Assembly: GCA_914767715.1 (NCBI GenBank)
Contig: OU612071.1
Coordinates: 19,836,948 to 19,900,947 of the forward strand
DNA length: 64,000 bases
DNA from: Membranipora membranacea
Taxonomy: Eukaryota > Bryozoa > Gymnolaemata > Cheilostomatida > Membraniporidae
Reading direction: 5' to 3'
In this document: in pieces, positions 38,342 to 51,100 of the stretch
How positions within the stretch are numbered: the first letter of the stretch is position 1
How the letters are laid out: the number at the start of each line of letters is the position of its first letter
Notes under the pieces: model-generated
The model's database searches: none
Seen by the model: only the letters and a program-made list of their open reading frames with translations
What the model was told of the DNA's origin: nothing
Position numbers and translations under genes: made by a program

Positions 38342-41300
38342 GATAGGCAGAGGGAATATGATAGTGGAGTTTCTCTCAGCAGCGATAGAGTTGAGAGTCT
38401 GCAGGTATCTGAGCTGTAGAGCTGTGCCACTCTGTGAGATCACATCGGCAGCCTCCTTCAGAGCTTTACTGGCTCTCTGCTCTCCCTCAGCAGCGATAAC
38501 CTGCAAAAAAAGGAGGAAATAGAGATTATCTGCGGAACAGAAGGAAGTAAAGATTATCTGCAGAGCACAGAATGGAGTGAAGATTATCTGCATCACAAAG
38601 ACAAAAGTGAGGATTATCTGCAGACTTAAGAAGGAAATGGAGATCATCTGCAGAAGAAATTAGCAGATATTATTATCTGCAGAGCAATGAAAATCGTGTC
38701 AACACAAGGTAACTGAAGATTGTCAGCAGAAAGAAGCAACAGTGAAGATTATCTGCAGCAAACCAGCAACAAAATGGGACCATATAAAAGTGAGTATACA
38801 ATGTTATAACCTGATAAAAATCAGAGATCATCTGAAGTACTACAAAAATTGGACCACTTTAAAATAGGGCGTGAATATAAGCTGCTGCAAAACAACATAA
38901 CACAGCAAGAGCAGCAAAACAAGAGCAGCAAAACACGAGTTGCGCAAGTTTCAATTAACTGCAGAAATATGACTTCTATTTGGTAAGGATCGGTGCTTGA
39001 TGAAGGAATAAGCTTGTTCTCTTCGAGTGGAATGAGTTGAGTTTCATGGTATGGTGCCTGTATACCCAGCATTATTCTATGTTTGATGTACCTTAGCAGG
39101 AATTTACCCATAATTCCTTGTGTTACGCAAGTAAATTAAAGTCATCTAAATGAAGTAAGCGCTATAATTATTGATGAAGCCTATCGTGTTCATGTCCAGT
39201 CAACATTGCGAAGGAGAGGCAGTTTTATATGATAATATTGATTACCTACTTGTACTCATAACACATTTTAAGCTGACAGCTGAAAATCTACATAGTGTTT
39301 ACATGATGAGCCGGCTTGGCCTAATTATTCACAATATATTAAAATATTTTCCTCTCAGAGTATGAAACACTATCAGTTTTATTACCAGAATCATAGCCTG
39401 GAGAAAAAATGCTATTCGACAACTTGTCTGCTACATCCAGCGGTTCTTTTAATTTGAATGCGCAACGTTCATTGAAACAAATCCATGGGATTGCTTCAAT
39501 CAACAACCTCATTCTTACGGTGTCTCAATTTGCTAAACTTGACAGATAGTGATTTAGCCTTGTCGCGCGGCTATTTTTTTTGGTTTTATTTTGTCTTTTC
39601 TTCTCCCAAACAAAATTGTAGTCGGTGACAAGGCTAGTGCAAGCATAGAATAAATAAAATTGCCTGATACTATCAGCCGATTTGCTCTCTACCTTCCACC
39701 AGCCAATCAGAAGCAACATATTAGCTACTAGATGTTATGGATTTTATTCATTAAAAATAATAACCAAGAAATAAAACAGTCTTTCCACTAACCTTAGCCT
39801 TGGCTTCGCGGCTAGCCTCAGCTTCAGCAGCCATAGCTCTCTGTAACTGCGTGGGAAGTCGGACGTCCTTGATCTCCACCCTCTCTACTTTAATACCCCA
39901 TGGATCTGTGGCAGCGTCTAGTGTTGACTCCAGCTCGCTAGCGATGGCCTCTCTCTCACTGAGGATCTCTGTCAGTGACCTGATGTGTTGAGGATGGAGA
40001 GAATATTTAGTGTATGATTCTGATGCTACCAGATACCAGAATTGAAATGATGGATCAATCCAAATGGAGTAGTAGCTTGAGCAGACATGATCAATAACGC
40101 ATTGCATCATCAGTTCCAATTGTTTGTTAAAATGTGTTAAAATGTTACTTGCAAGACCACCAGATGCTCAAATGATCTTAATCTCTGATTCAATCATTTT
40201 GTGTAAATGCGTAACATCAATGCTGCCCATGCTGTTACATCCTTGAACAGTCAGGAGGTTTGGTCAAACGTTAAGAATTATGTTATATTTGGTCTGATTT
40301 CACCGAATTGCAAGTCCAAAATCCTACCCATGCGGTAATATTGCTGACGTTGTGATTTACCTGATACCAAGGAAGTTTCTGAGAGTAGCCTGTGCGAGTA
40401 GTCTGGTAGACTGATGAGCGTCTGTCACAGCAGTCACAGAGAGTACGGGATCAAATATACGGAAGTAACACACGGCATCAACAGCAACTGTCACGGAATC
40501 CTTCGTCAAAATCTGTAAATAATATAACACGCGCAATTAACGGCAGTTGTCACCCTATTTTCTGGCTTTCTTATTTCTGGCTTTATAGTAACATCGAAAA
40601 ATATGTTAAACATTCCACAATTCTTTGGCTGGGTATTTTTAGTTCAATCAAAATTCCTGTGTTTGAAAATACAACCTACTGGTAGAAACAGGAAACAGCT
40701 TTAACGTATTGGGAAGATGATAATCGATACAAAATGCTGGCATTGAGAGTCTCTCCCATGTTGATTGGCCGCAGTTAATGGGATCAGTCTGGGGAGGCTG
40801 TCTGAGGTGGGTGGACGAGTTCTCCCAAAACCCCAGCCTGCCGAAGCTAGATTCAGGCAATGTAGGATATGAGAAATATTCTCATCTGGTTAACAAGGAA
40901 AGCCTTTCTTTACCTCTTGTGGAGGAACGTCAAAAGTAACAGTCCTGAGATCTACGACAAGCATCTGATCCATACAGGGAAGGTAGAAGAACAATCCTGA
41001 AAATAATAGTAACATCAAAATAAGATCATCATACATCAATATATACTGCATAATGATAGCCATCGCAGTGGGCAATATGTCAACTATAGAGAATACCCAC
41101 AATGCATCAGCTGGGAAATTCCAGATGAATTGTTTTACTGGCCTTAATTGATGGTATCAGGCAAAAGCGGACCTGTTCCACTGTAATAAAATTGATTATT
41201 AATAATCAGTGTAAAATCCCATATGCAGTAGCTCTCAACTGGTATGGGATTTTACATTGATTATTAATAATCAATTTTATTACAGTGGAACAGGTCTCTT

Positions 41301-44300
41301 TTGCCTAACGTTAGTAAAATGTATCTATTTATTGAACTTGAAAATGTACTTAATCTTAGATGAGCAAATTCAAATGAGTTGAAACATCTAAGGTCTTAGA
41401 AAAATTCTGGAAATATTATATGCTAGGTACAATTTGTAACTGTTTGTTTGGTTTATTATTTTCATCTTCTGTCAGAAACAAAATTACAAAAAAAGCACAC
41501 AGCGTGTAGTTATTCACATCCTTCAACATATCCAGATGTCAGTGAAACAACTTTGTAAGGTAGTCATCAAATTAATTATATCTTTCAAAAATCGATTCCG
41601 TTCTGAATTTTATATGATGATATTTTTCACATATTAATATTAATTTTGCGCTGCCGTTATTTGCTGTCTGGGATGAGAGGCAAACAGAGGAATCAATACG
41701 TCTTCTCTGCCTCTCGATGAGTCTCTATATACACTGTTTGTTTGTCTTCTTTGTTAAGTCGGCGGTGATTATGTAGGTAGGCTGATTTCAAAGTTGAGGC
41801 TTGAAGAACTCCGCTCATCCTTAGCGTTAAAATTGGGTCATTAGTGAAAAAACCATGTCTTATCCATGTCTATGTCTGTCGATATCTTATCATTACTCTC
41901 AAGGTCTAAACTGCACTAATATTGAATTGGGTGTCAATTATATATTTTTGTCAATTGTCCAGGAAAGGGCTTTGGTGGTTAGAGAGCAATACATTACGCG
42001 TAGTGCCTGTTGGATAAATTTTTTCTCTCGTAAAGGCTAAGGGCATGACAGGCAACAGAACTAATCTGAGCTGCCTAGAGAAATGAGATTTGAAAAGCCA
42101 GCCAAAATCTAGGTCTTCCCACTGCCTAAGTGCCCGATCGCGTAAAAATTGGTTAGCGACAAAAACCGTCAAAACTTCCACTGTTTGACAAGATGACCTT
42201 CACCATGTGTCTGATAGTCTGTGAGATTTATTTGTTCTATGAAAAGCAATGCTCTCTGGTCGCCCTTGAAGTTAATATGTACATACGGAAACAATCCCTG
42301 GGCATTTTGCCAGAGCAAGCAAACAATCAGAGAGTTTTATAGCTCATCACATATTTATTTCTAATTAAATCTCATTTCAATTCAAAATTCTTGTAATAAG
42401 TGTTAGCTGAGTTTAAAATCTTGTTGCCAGGGCCTGGAGCTGTTTTATAAATGAGGGATCAATATATAATCAGGAAATTGAGGATGTGGCTTAACGGACA
42501 CATTAGTTTCGCTATAAATGTTTGAACACATATCCATTAGTATGTCCGAATGTGAAGAGCCATATTTTGAAATTTTAAGTTATTGAACTGCTTGAGATTT
42601 TTTGTTTGGATTGAATTTGTGTGTGTCAACATTTTCATACATAAGGCTGTCTGAAGGTTGCTGCTGCCATATATTGTCCAGGAGGTGTTGCTGGAGAGGG
42701 GGCGACAAACTTGTGGGAGCTCAAAACTAATTGCCCAGTGGCTCCAAAAGCTAAAACAAGACTAAGCTTTTCTCATTAAAAGCCAATATTTCAGGGGCAG
42801 CTTTAGGTTAGGGAGAAAGAGGTTTTTGGAAGCTGCACTAGTCACTTATTGGCACTGATAGCTGTAACAAGACCACACCCCCTCACACCCCTCTCACTAA
42901 AAGCCCAGCCAACGGTAATGAAGTTAGGGTCTCTTACTCTCAAAAGCCACTTCTTACAACAGGCACAAAGCCCAATTATCACAAATCGAAATTTAAATGC
43001 TAAAATAGAAATTACATACCGGGTCCTCTGGCTCCTCCAGATACTATCCTACCCAATCGGAACATGACAGCTCTCTCATACTCCTGTACAACCTGTAACA
43101 ATAAAAACATACGTTATATAATATTTTAATCTGATATTATATCATAATAGTTCTAATTTTATACCCATGTTATATACTTGAGTTCAAGCGCAGTAACATT
43201 GGCTAAGATCGTCTTCTCTCGCAAATAGACAGACAGTTCAAATGCTCTGAGGTGGTTGGAGTGGGCAGAGAAGCCCAAGTACGCCGCCCTTCTTAGAGCA
43301 TTAAACCTGTTCAAATACTTGAGAAGTTGACCACGGCCCAAATATGAGCCTGCAGCTATGAATTGCATAATATAGTCTACCACTTGACAAAGAACTAACT
43401 ACACAAATGAGTTTCTAGTTCATAGAAATCAACGGGAAGTAAGCATCGAACAGAAATAGGAAATACGCAAGCTGTTATGCTGTTATGCGTAGAAATTGAC
43501 TGTTATTGTACAGAGTGATGGTCCAGTGATGCACAAAGTTTCACAAAGACGTATAGTGAAGTAGCTACGCTGAATCAGAGCCGTAGCATGGTAAAAGATG
43601 ATTCAGGCGGTAATAATCCTGGAGGATCCTAAACATCTCAAGTTAGGAGCTGTAAGCTCTTCTGTGATGTGTTTGGTGAAGCTTCCACCTATATATAAGT
43701 AGCTACCATAATAGAATTCGCAAAATAGCTTTTCTTGGTCTGATTCTAGGGCATTTTATTCAACTTTCTAGGTGACGAGGCAGGGTCCACAATTTTTGCC
43801 TGCTGACAGCATAATTTTTCTTACACTGGCCTCGATCCTTGGAGCAGCGGAGTGCTAATTAAAACACATTATCCTGCTTTGCTATTTAATTTAGGTGTTA
43901 ATAGCAATTATCATGTAAACATATCTATAACCCCAGGTGAAATGTCTAATCTGATATTCACAGTGCAGTAGCATTCATCATTTGTATGTATCGACATCAA
44001 TACAAATATTCATAGCAAAAAATGAAGTTACCAACGAAAAACCTGTTTTATCTGCTATAGTACTGAATTAAGTGAAACTGAACTAATATGACAGTGTTCG
44101 TGTCCTTCGCTGCATACATATTAGCCTCGTCAACAACAATTTGTGTTGAAGTCATTGTTCACTCTCAAAAGCTCTGCAGGTAACCACTTCAGTATTCAAC
44201 ATCCTACATACAACCAATTTTTTTTATAGTGGCAGCGTACTGCATATAACTATGTTTAATTTCATGGTGGCAGTGTTCCGCAAATAACCATTTTTTTATG

Positions 44301-45289
44301 GTGGCAGTAATATGCATATAACCACTTATTTTTATGGTCGCAGTATTCTGCGGATTACCACTACTTACCTTGATTGTGACACACATAGAGACTGGGAAGG
44401 TACAGATGACTAACAGGATTGAGAGGATAAACAGACACACCTCACAGCATCCTGGGGAGGAATCTGAAAATATCCGAATATCGGAAGTTAAATTTTAAGC
44501 AATATCTTCACCAACGGTCAATCCTCTTAGCAGTGTTTATCCCCACCATACACACCACAGACTAATAGGGTGCTTGTGACCCAATTTGGAACCTCTCGTT
44601 ATATAAATCGAATAACTTGTTTATTTGAAGTGTGAGTCTAAAGATTTAGCGTTCCTTTTTATTTGTTTCCCCTCAACAGGTCCCATCCCAGCTTGACAAC
44701 GTCACAAGACGTGATTGGTAAGCGGAAAAAGAACAATTCTAAACAGAGGTTAAATGGATGTATGGGTATTGGGTTTTGATCAAAATTCTGCAACGGTCGA
44801 AAATCTCGAAAAACGAATGCATTCCCCATTTAAATTCATTCTAACGTAAGAAACCCAATAAAAATCGGTTGTCAATCTGATTATCTAAACCATATTACTT
44901 TTTCCCTCTTCTTTCCCACATAACCATTATGTTGGTTCCAGTTGGATGTTTTGGTGGTGATCAACCAATGAAACGTAACACATCCGTCGGTATCCAATCA
45001 GAATTCAGGGCCGTAGTTTAGAAAAATGGTAGGGGAGGCAAAGTTTAGAGACAAGTCCAAAACATCAACAGTAAGTTCCTCCCTTAGCAATTTAAGGCAT
45101 ATAATAAGCAAATAGAAATCTCAGAGGAGCTGATTCTAACATGGATTATTCAATTATAGTGTTTTTGGGCCACTCTATTGAGCATTCTAGGGAAGGCAGA
45201 GCGTCCCTGCCTCCCCTAGAAATACGGGCCTGGAATTCGAACTTACTCTCTTCCTCCGGTTGCCGACTACTAGATCCTTGCTCTGCCAT
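38306..45289 (-). CDS. STOM: Stomatin-like membrane protein, 7 exons
   Basis: Exons on the minus strand: 45289-45247, 44463-44369, 43092-43020, 40996-40914, 40512-40361, 39979-39793, 38500-38306 (TAA). GT-AG junctions and phase close at 275 residues, close to vertebrate stomatin (288). The short acidic N-terminus ([14 protein letters not shown]) precedes CC, then the hydrophobic hairpin [19 protein letters not shown]. Next is the SPFH/PHB domain: [50 protein letters not shown]. The coiled-coil part ([33 protein letters not shown]) and the tail ([27 protein letters not shown]) complete it. Stomatins are inner-leaflet, palmitoylated, oligomeric lipid-raft proteins that modulate channels, including MEC-2-type mechanotransduction. 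STOM, STOML3 and MEC-2 are not separable here. Confidence 0.95.
38513..38765. repeat. Degenerate minisatellite in stomatin intron 6
   Basis: About seven imperfect units of roughly 30-37 bp share the core GAAGATTATCTGCAGAGCA. The array begins just upstream of the acceptor of the last stomatin exon. Confidence 0.75.
41159..41296. repeat. Near-perfect 60-bp-arm hairpin in stomatin intron 3
   Basis: The arm 41159-41223 (AGGCAAAAGCGGACCTGTTC onward) pairs with 41242-41296 (ending GGTCTCTTTTGCCT) with few mismatches around a loop of about 18 bases. Each arm itself contains the palindrome ATTGATTATTAATAATCA. It looks like a solo foldback or MITE; no flanking duplication identified. Confidence 0.8.
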
Positions 45290-45501
45290 TATCCTATTTC
45301 TGCTCTTCGCACTCATCAATACCAGAACTCAGAACTGTCAGAGTCTCAGGGCTTCTTACGAGTTACCTACAGAAGAACAAGAAGAGAATGTTACAATACA
45401 AAATGCTGAATGGCTTCGGAAAGAGGAACTGCACAATACATCATGAGATCAGTGTTTAGCTAAATCAGCTACTTTTTTATAATAATTGTACGTAGATGTT
45501 A

Positions 45502-45569
45502 GCAGTCTGTCTCTGGGTTAAGGGGCGGGGGGTGGTGCCCGCACCCCACTTAACCCAGAGGCAGACTGC
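45502..45569. repeat. GC-rich hairpin
   Basis: GCAGTCTGTCTCTGGGTTAA at 45502 pairs with TTAACCCAGAGGCAGACTGC ending 45569; the G-rich and C-rich centre (GGGGTGGTGCCC/GCACCCC) extends the stem. About 30-bp arms, almost no loop. Function unknown. Confidence 0.75.
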
Positions 45570-46415
45570 ACAGGTCATGTAAAGGATACTTGAGAAATTC
45601 TTAATGGTGACTAAGAGAGCAAATATTGCAGGGCAGCTAATTCTAAAGGTTCAATAGGTAGTATCTCAAATTCAATAGAAAAATTGAATTCGGCCTCTCA
45701 TTCCTACAACCTTAGGTTGCATTTACAATTTAGGCGCGTTGGTGAGATCTCAAAAACGTAATGATTGGCATGTAAAGTCTAACTGCTAGTGCTTTATGGA
45801 GATGGTTAAGGGTCAATACCCTTCATATCTAGTCTAACTTTACTCATCAGAATTGGTATGATTACCCTATGTGATTTTCTGACAACAGACCAAGTATGTT
45901 TCCCTACTACAAGCACCTGCTCATCGATTGACAACAGACCAGAGCATTTATCCCTAATACAAGCACTTGCTGATGGCTGCCTAAATTCTAGGTACAAAAA
46001 GTAAGACATATGCCTACCTTCAGTGTGAGCACACTACTCTGTGATTAGTGGACCTCCTGTGCAGAGACCGTATGTAAAGGTTTACTTATTATGTGTGAGA
46101 ATAGCCCTTGTGATTATGATAAGGAGGCCTTAGTTTACACGTATCCACGGTAACATTGACATACTATTGGTTGATTGCATAAGGCCTTGACATTATTGTA
46201 TTATATTAAGCCCACATGAGCTTATTATTATAGTATGCTGTGAAGGAGAAATGTATTGATTTAATATCTTGATAAGAGCAGCCCATGCAAAGCATTGTGA
46301 TATTAATAGTGGTACAATCACATTTGCATTATTTCAATAAATTATTGTTTGTATTGTATCAAAATTAGAATTCTGACTGGCATAAAATTATGTACCGTGG
46401 CCTCAAATTTAGGAA

Positions 46416-46622
46416 TCATGTGACTTGCGCAATAGTTGCGTCTAGGAGTACTCCTACTCCTTTACCCCTTGGTTGCGTGTTGATAGTATCGAGAAAACGT
46501 ATATAACCGCTGAAATTTAAGGCTGCCAAATCTTCAATAAATAAGCAATTGGAGCCCATCGATGTAACATACTGGCCTTTATCAAACATTGAAGTTGCAA
46601 AAGAGTCAAAGGGAGCTGACAT
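46416..46622 (-). other. Unrecognised 68-codon open frame
   Basis: On the minus strand an ATG at 46622 opens 68 codons with balanced, protein-like composition (FATSMFDKGQYVTSMGSNC, then FSGYIRFLDTINTQPRGKG) to a stop at 46416. I recognise no family, no signal peptide or membrane segment, and found no convincing splice partner. It could be a chance frame, a lone exon or a fragment of a mobile element. Confidence 0.2.
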
Positions 46623-47078
46623 AGACGGAATTTGATGTGGGCCGGTTTATATTATTACATCGTCGTTTTATTGTAACTTGACAGAAAGAAAATTGGCCGG
46701 TGGGTGTCACAAACATGATGCGTGATTGAGTCTTTACCATTTTCGGATTGTCGATGGGTTATTTTCGTCTTCAACTATGCAAAGTTTATAAGTTTCTCAC
46801 CCTTGGTAATGTCCCCTGCCCCCCCCCCCCCCCATTACATGTTTGCAATAATGAATCAATTATTTACAAAAGCAATCTAGAGTATCCTGCCTTCGATCTT
46901 TGACGGATAATAAACAAAAATATTACTACAATAATAAGACTGTTACTGTTCATCTTACTTACACGAGTAAGGTGTTGACCATTTAATGTCAGTTCAAGAA
47001 GTTAAAACTGATATTTCTAGAGTCAATAGCAGCAGTAAGGTTCACATTCAAGGTTCTAAGAAAGGTTGTGAGCCAGGG

Positions 47079-47203
47079 TACACCAAGTTTGGTCCATTTG
47101 CCTGCATATGGAGATGGTTTCCTCCCCTCCCTCTCCACTGGTCACGCCGCAGTGGAGAGGGAGAAGCTTGAATACAGTCAATTGGATTGAACTTTATCTT
47201 GGA
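47079..47203. repeat. Palindromic repeat family 'TTTGATCCATTTGCCTG', copy 1
   Basis: The left arm reads CCAAGTTTGGTCCATTTGCC and the right arm AATTGGATTGAACTTTATCTTGG, its diverged reverse complement. The interior holds a second inverted pair (CCCTCTCCACTG / CAGTGGAGAGGG). Confidence 0.6.
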
Positions 47204-47404
47204 GCAGGGCTAGAATAAGTTTAATCTGATTTGCCTTGAGAGCGACCCGTAATACAGGCAAACATATGTATGTTTTTTTATTTTCTTATTTTAAGTTACA
47301 AACTGAATACATTTGGGCAAGATTAACAGCTGAGTTTTTAGTAATAAGAGAAAATTATGAAAATATAATATCAGATCTATCAAGGGACAAACAAGTATGT
47401 AGAG

Positions 47405-47510
47405 GCTAGATAAAGTTTGATCCATTTGCCTGAGTTCGGGGTTGTCCCCCCTATCAACTAGCAGGGGAAGCAACTTAGAATGCAGACAAACTGGATCAAA
47501 CTTGATCTAC
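47405..47510. repeat. Palindromic repeat family 'TTTGATCCATTTGCCTG', copy 2
   Basis: The left arm (TAGATAAAGTTTGATCCATT, 47410 onward) and right arm (AACTGGATCAAACTTGATCTA, ending 47509) are inverted. The centre has CCTATCAACTAGCAGGGG. Length about 105 bp. Related copies occur at 47079-47203 and 55290-55411. Confidence 0.65.
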
Positions 47511-48164
47511 ATTGAGCGTAAATCTAAAAGGATATAACTCAGAAGAAGGCAATAAACATTTCTATCCTAAAAGAATAACTGACTAGGCTTGTGGAATGCT
47601 TCTAAACTGGCAAAACAAGAATTGCCACAAATTTATGGCATAGAGGATTTGTATCTAACCTATCTTGACAAGTTTTGTTGTGGGGGGGGGGGGCAAAGCT
47701 TGTCAACTTTTGACGCCCTCCAACAAAGCTCGGCAGGACAGCCTAACTCATCTCATCCTCTGTAACTCAAGAGAGTATCAATATCATTGATAAAGTATTT
47801 TTTCCAAGTGACTGTGCTGTAATAATCCAATCGCAGGCTACAATACCATGCAACATGGTACATATTTGTTCTGCTGTCCCTGATATCTTCAGAATATTTC
47901 AGCCCATCCGTAGCATGGTGGCTATCAGTGATGCAAAACATGAGCTCTTGTATAGTTATGTCAACAGACTGCATTTATGTTGCTGTTGGCCATCATCTAT
48001 CACATTCTTCGAGCATCATCAACATCAACCGCCAGCACAGCTCCATGGTCTGCTTTCGCAGAGATTCGTCCAACTATCTCACCTCATATGACAGAATCAT
48101 ATCAGTAATGGCTGACATCTCCTCAGTAGTAGGTAACACTAAGATTAAGACACAGCGTATCAGT

Positions 48165-51100
48165 TTATCTGTGCCTCCTGCGAGGCGATTTCTCCATCAG
48201 GTCGTAAGCTTCCACACTGTCGTCATCATCGTCTGACTTGTTGAAGCTGAACCAGCAGGCGCAGGATGTAGCAAATAATGTAATGCTCTGTAGGATGAAA
48301 TAATGAAATCAAAGTAAGATTGTGAAGAATGTAAACTTGTTGATGAGTATCCCAGGATTCAATTTTCTAGTGTCCTAGTATGCAAGGTCAATGATGAGGA
48401 CCTCGGGGCGGGAGACAGACTGGACACCTCTACTCCATTGCTTGTTTAATACATGATATTGATAGATGATATGGCCTACTTCGCTTTATCACAATTTACT
48501 GAAGTTGTTTGCCCTTTGTGACTGAGAAGACAATTCGGTTGCTCAAATTGATTGCATTACATTCAATCAGGGAGAGTGGGATCTCGCCCTAACACCCACC
48601 CTCCCTGATGAGGTGAAGTGTAAAATAATATAATTCATGTTGGTAATATGTGGCTTATCTTGAAGAAGGAAAACATTCACCAAGCGCTGGGCTATGTACC
48701 TCATAGGTTTACTTACGATGAGAGTAGCTTTAGCTGATACTATTATCGTGATAAACAGTTGGCTTATTGTGACAAGCTTGCTTACTTCATCTAGACAACC
48801 CTGAAAAATAAGAGTGAAAATTGAAATACTTGCAATACAATATAATAAAATGCACAATACAATATAATAGTAGGTAGTTGCCCTATATCAGCCACATCAG
48901 ATAAATGGTGATATTACATTATACAATAAATAAATATTACATGAGATTTTTCAACTGATTCAGCACAAAACTTTTTATAATTTTTACTATTTTTATGTCT
49001 TCAATTAAATACAATCAACTATTTATTTGGATGGATTTTTCAGAGAAAAACATAAAAAATATCATCAATTAACGCAAATCCAGTCGAGAGTACTTCGCAT
49101 AATAATATAAGAGGTAGGTAGACTTACGATAGTAAGAACTCCACCGAGACACGGAGCTTCACCCGCTAGTATATCTCCACTCCAGTGCTTAGCGTACTGG
49201 TAATCGTCGCTGTTAATGATTCCGCAGCATGTTTGCTATAAGAAGAATAGAGTATTTCTATTATCAGCACCGTATAGATTATGTATCAATATCATATATA
49301 CACTATATACATCATATATATCATAGACACCATATACAACATATATACCATATATACCTACATTTACCATATTTACCAAATATATTAGTGGATCTATAAT
49401 GACAATATCTGATAGCAGTGTATCATGGATCTCCCAGTGTTTGACATGCCGAGGTCACATAGTATAATAATATGAACCATTTACTATATAATGTCAATGT
49501 CAATGTCAATGTCTGAGCCAATCCACCACATCGGCTAGTTTGAGCTCAGGAAAAAATAACCAATCTTCAATGTAGCCTTCTCTGTCTGCTGATATCAGCA
49601 GGAACCATGCCAGAAGCCAATCCCATGAATGATTTAATAAAAAAGCAATAAAAAGCAATAAAGGTTAGCCAACTAAACCAACAGGCAGTTTTCTGAGCTA
49701 TAATTTGAGACTATTTCGGAGTTGCCCTCTCTCTCTATATATAGTACAACGCTGTTAGAGCAATGAACTAAACCTCCGTTTAGTTCATTGGTTAGAGCCA
49801 ATGCCGCACGTTACCAGGTCAGCTAAAACTGAGAACTTACATTTCGTTGTAAGAAGTTCCAGTCTTCTGTCACCTTTGGAAAATCAGGATTTCCGTACAT
49901 GTTTACTATTGTGTTATTCAGCGAGGCAGTCAAGTTTTCGTCTATCTAAAAACACAAATTAATGATATTTTCAAAGCTTGTATGGGCTACGAGGATAATA
50001 AGATTAGGCACTCATTCATGCTGTTTGTATTCATCTTCTCACATTCTTCAAGCAGCCAGCTCATAGTTGTGAAACTGTCGGCCCAGGTTGTTCAAGCCCT
50101 AAACTGGGCAGACAAACTTTACTCCACAAAAACTGTGTCATTTCCTAGGTCGTCGGGCGATGAGGGTTCAAACAATTAATTCTAAAGTTTATAGCCCTCT
50201 GGTAAAAGCCGTTATAAAGATTAATTGTTATGGCAACCAAGCTAAAACCCTTGAATTGTGATAGCTTTTATTCAGTTTATTACAGATAAATCTTGGAACT
50301 GTCAATGAGTGAAAAGTTACACCTAGTCTGAAGTTATAATAAATAACATTGAGATCTAGAATTAAAAATCTAGGCCACCTAATCAATAACACAAATTTCA
50401 CACTGGGCAATTAATTTTGTGCAAGAGGTTATTCGGCTTATAAAAGTTGACACTTTTCAGCATTCTTTAGAATGGGCTGTAAACTTTACAGGTCAGCCTA
50501 GGGTCAAATCATGCAGTCACTTCACTGACATAAGTATGTTATTCTCAAAATTATGATATGTTATCTGAGACATTGTGGGTCTCAGCTGATCATCAAATAT
50601 TAGTAGAGCGTTCAGTACTTTTCATGGATCAGTTCAAAAGGGTCACTGCGCTATTACATGACTACTTTTGTTAACCAAATGGAAACAACTTGTTGAAAAT
50701 CTTGTTATATCCCCTCAAGCAGGATACAGTAGATAGTAGGTAGTAATGTTGCTCAAGTTTGATGCAATTTGCCCGCATATCGGTCTTTCCCAGTCTACGG
50801 GTAAGACGGCGGCTTGAAGGCTATTGGATCATACTCGTTCTAGTAGTGATGGTAGTCATACTTACAGAGTTCTGAGCTTTGAGCATGTAGACTAGTCCAG
50901 CAATATCAGCCGCTTTTACAAGGATCAGTAAGAACGTACCCTGTAAAAGATCATAAAACACATCAGGATTGCCTAGGAGTGAGAGGGGGAGGGATTCAGA
51001 TTTAGGTCCGCCAGTAGACTTAATAAAAGTGTCCTGTCTAGGTTTATTAATAAGTCAATGGGTCCTCCATGAACCCAAGGAGTTGCTCCTTGATAAAACT

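Larger units (their letters stand above)
45290..48164. other. Intergenic between stomatin and tetraspanin
   Basis: No certain gene. It contains a hairpin (45502-45569), an unexplained open frame (46622-46416, -), poly-C/poly-G runs near 46820 and 47685, and two palindromic repeats (47079-47203, 47405-47510). The stomatin promoter should lie at the left edge; no core element could be recognised. Confidence 0.45.

Noticed and set aside
38513-38765. Possible CRISPR-like regularly spaced repeats
   Set aside because: Units are degenerate, spacers are also similar to each other, and the locus is an intron of an animal gene; it is a minisatellite.
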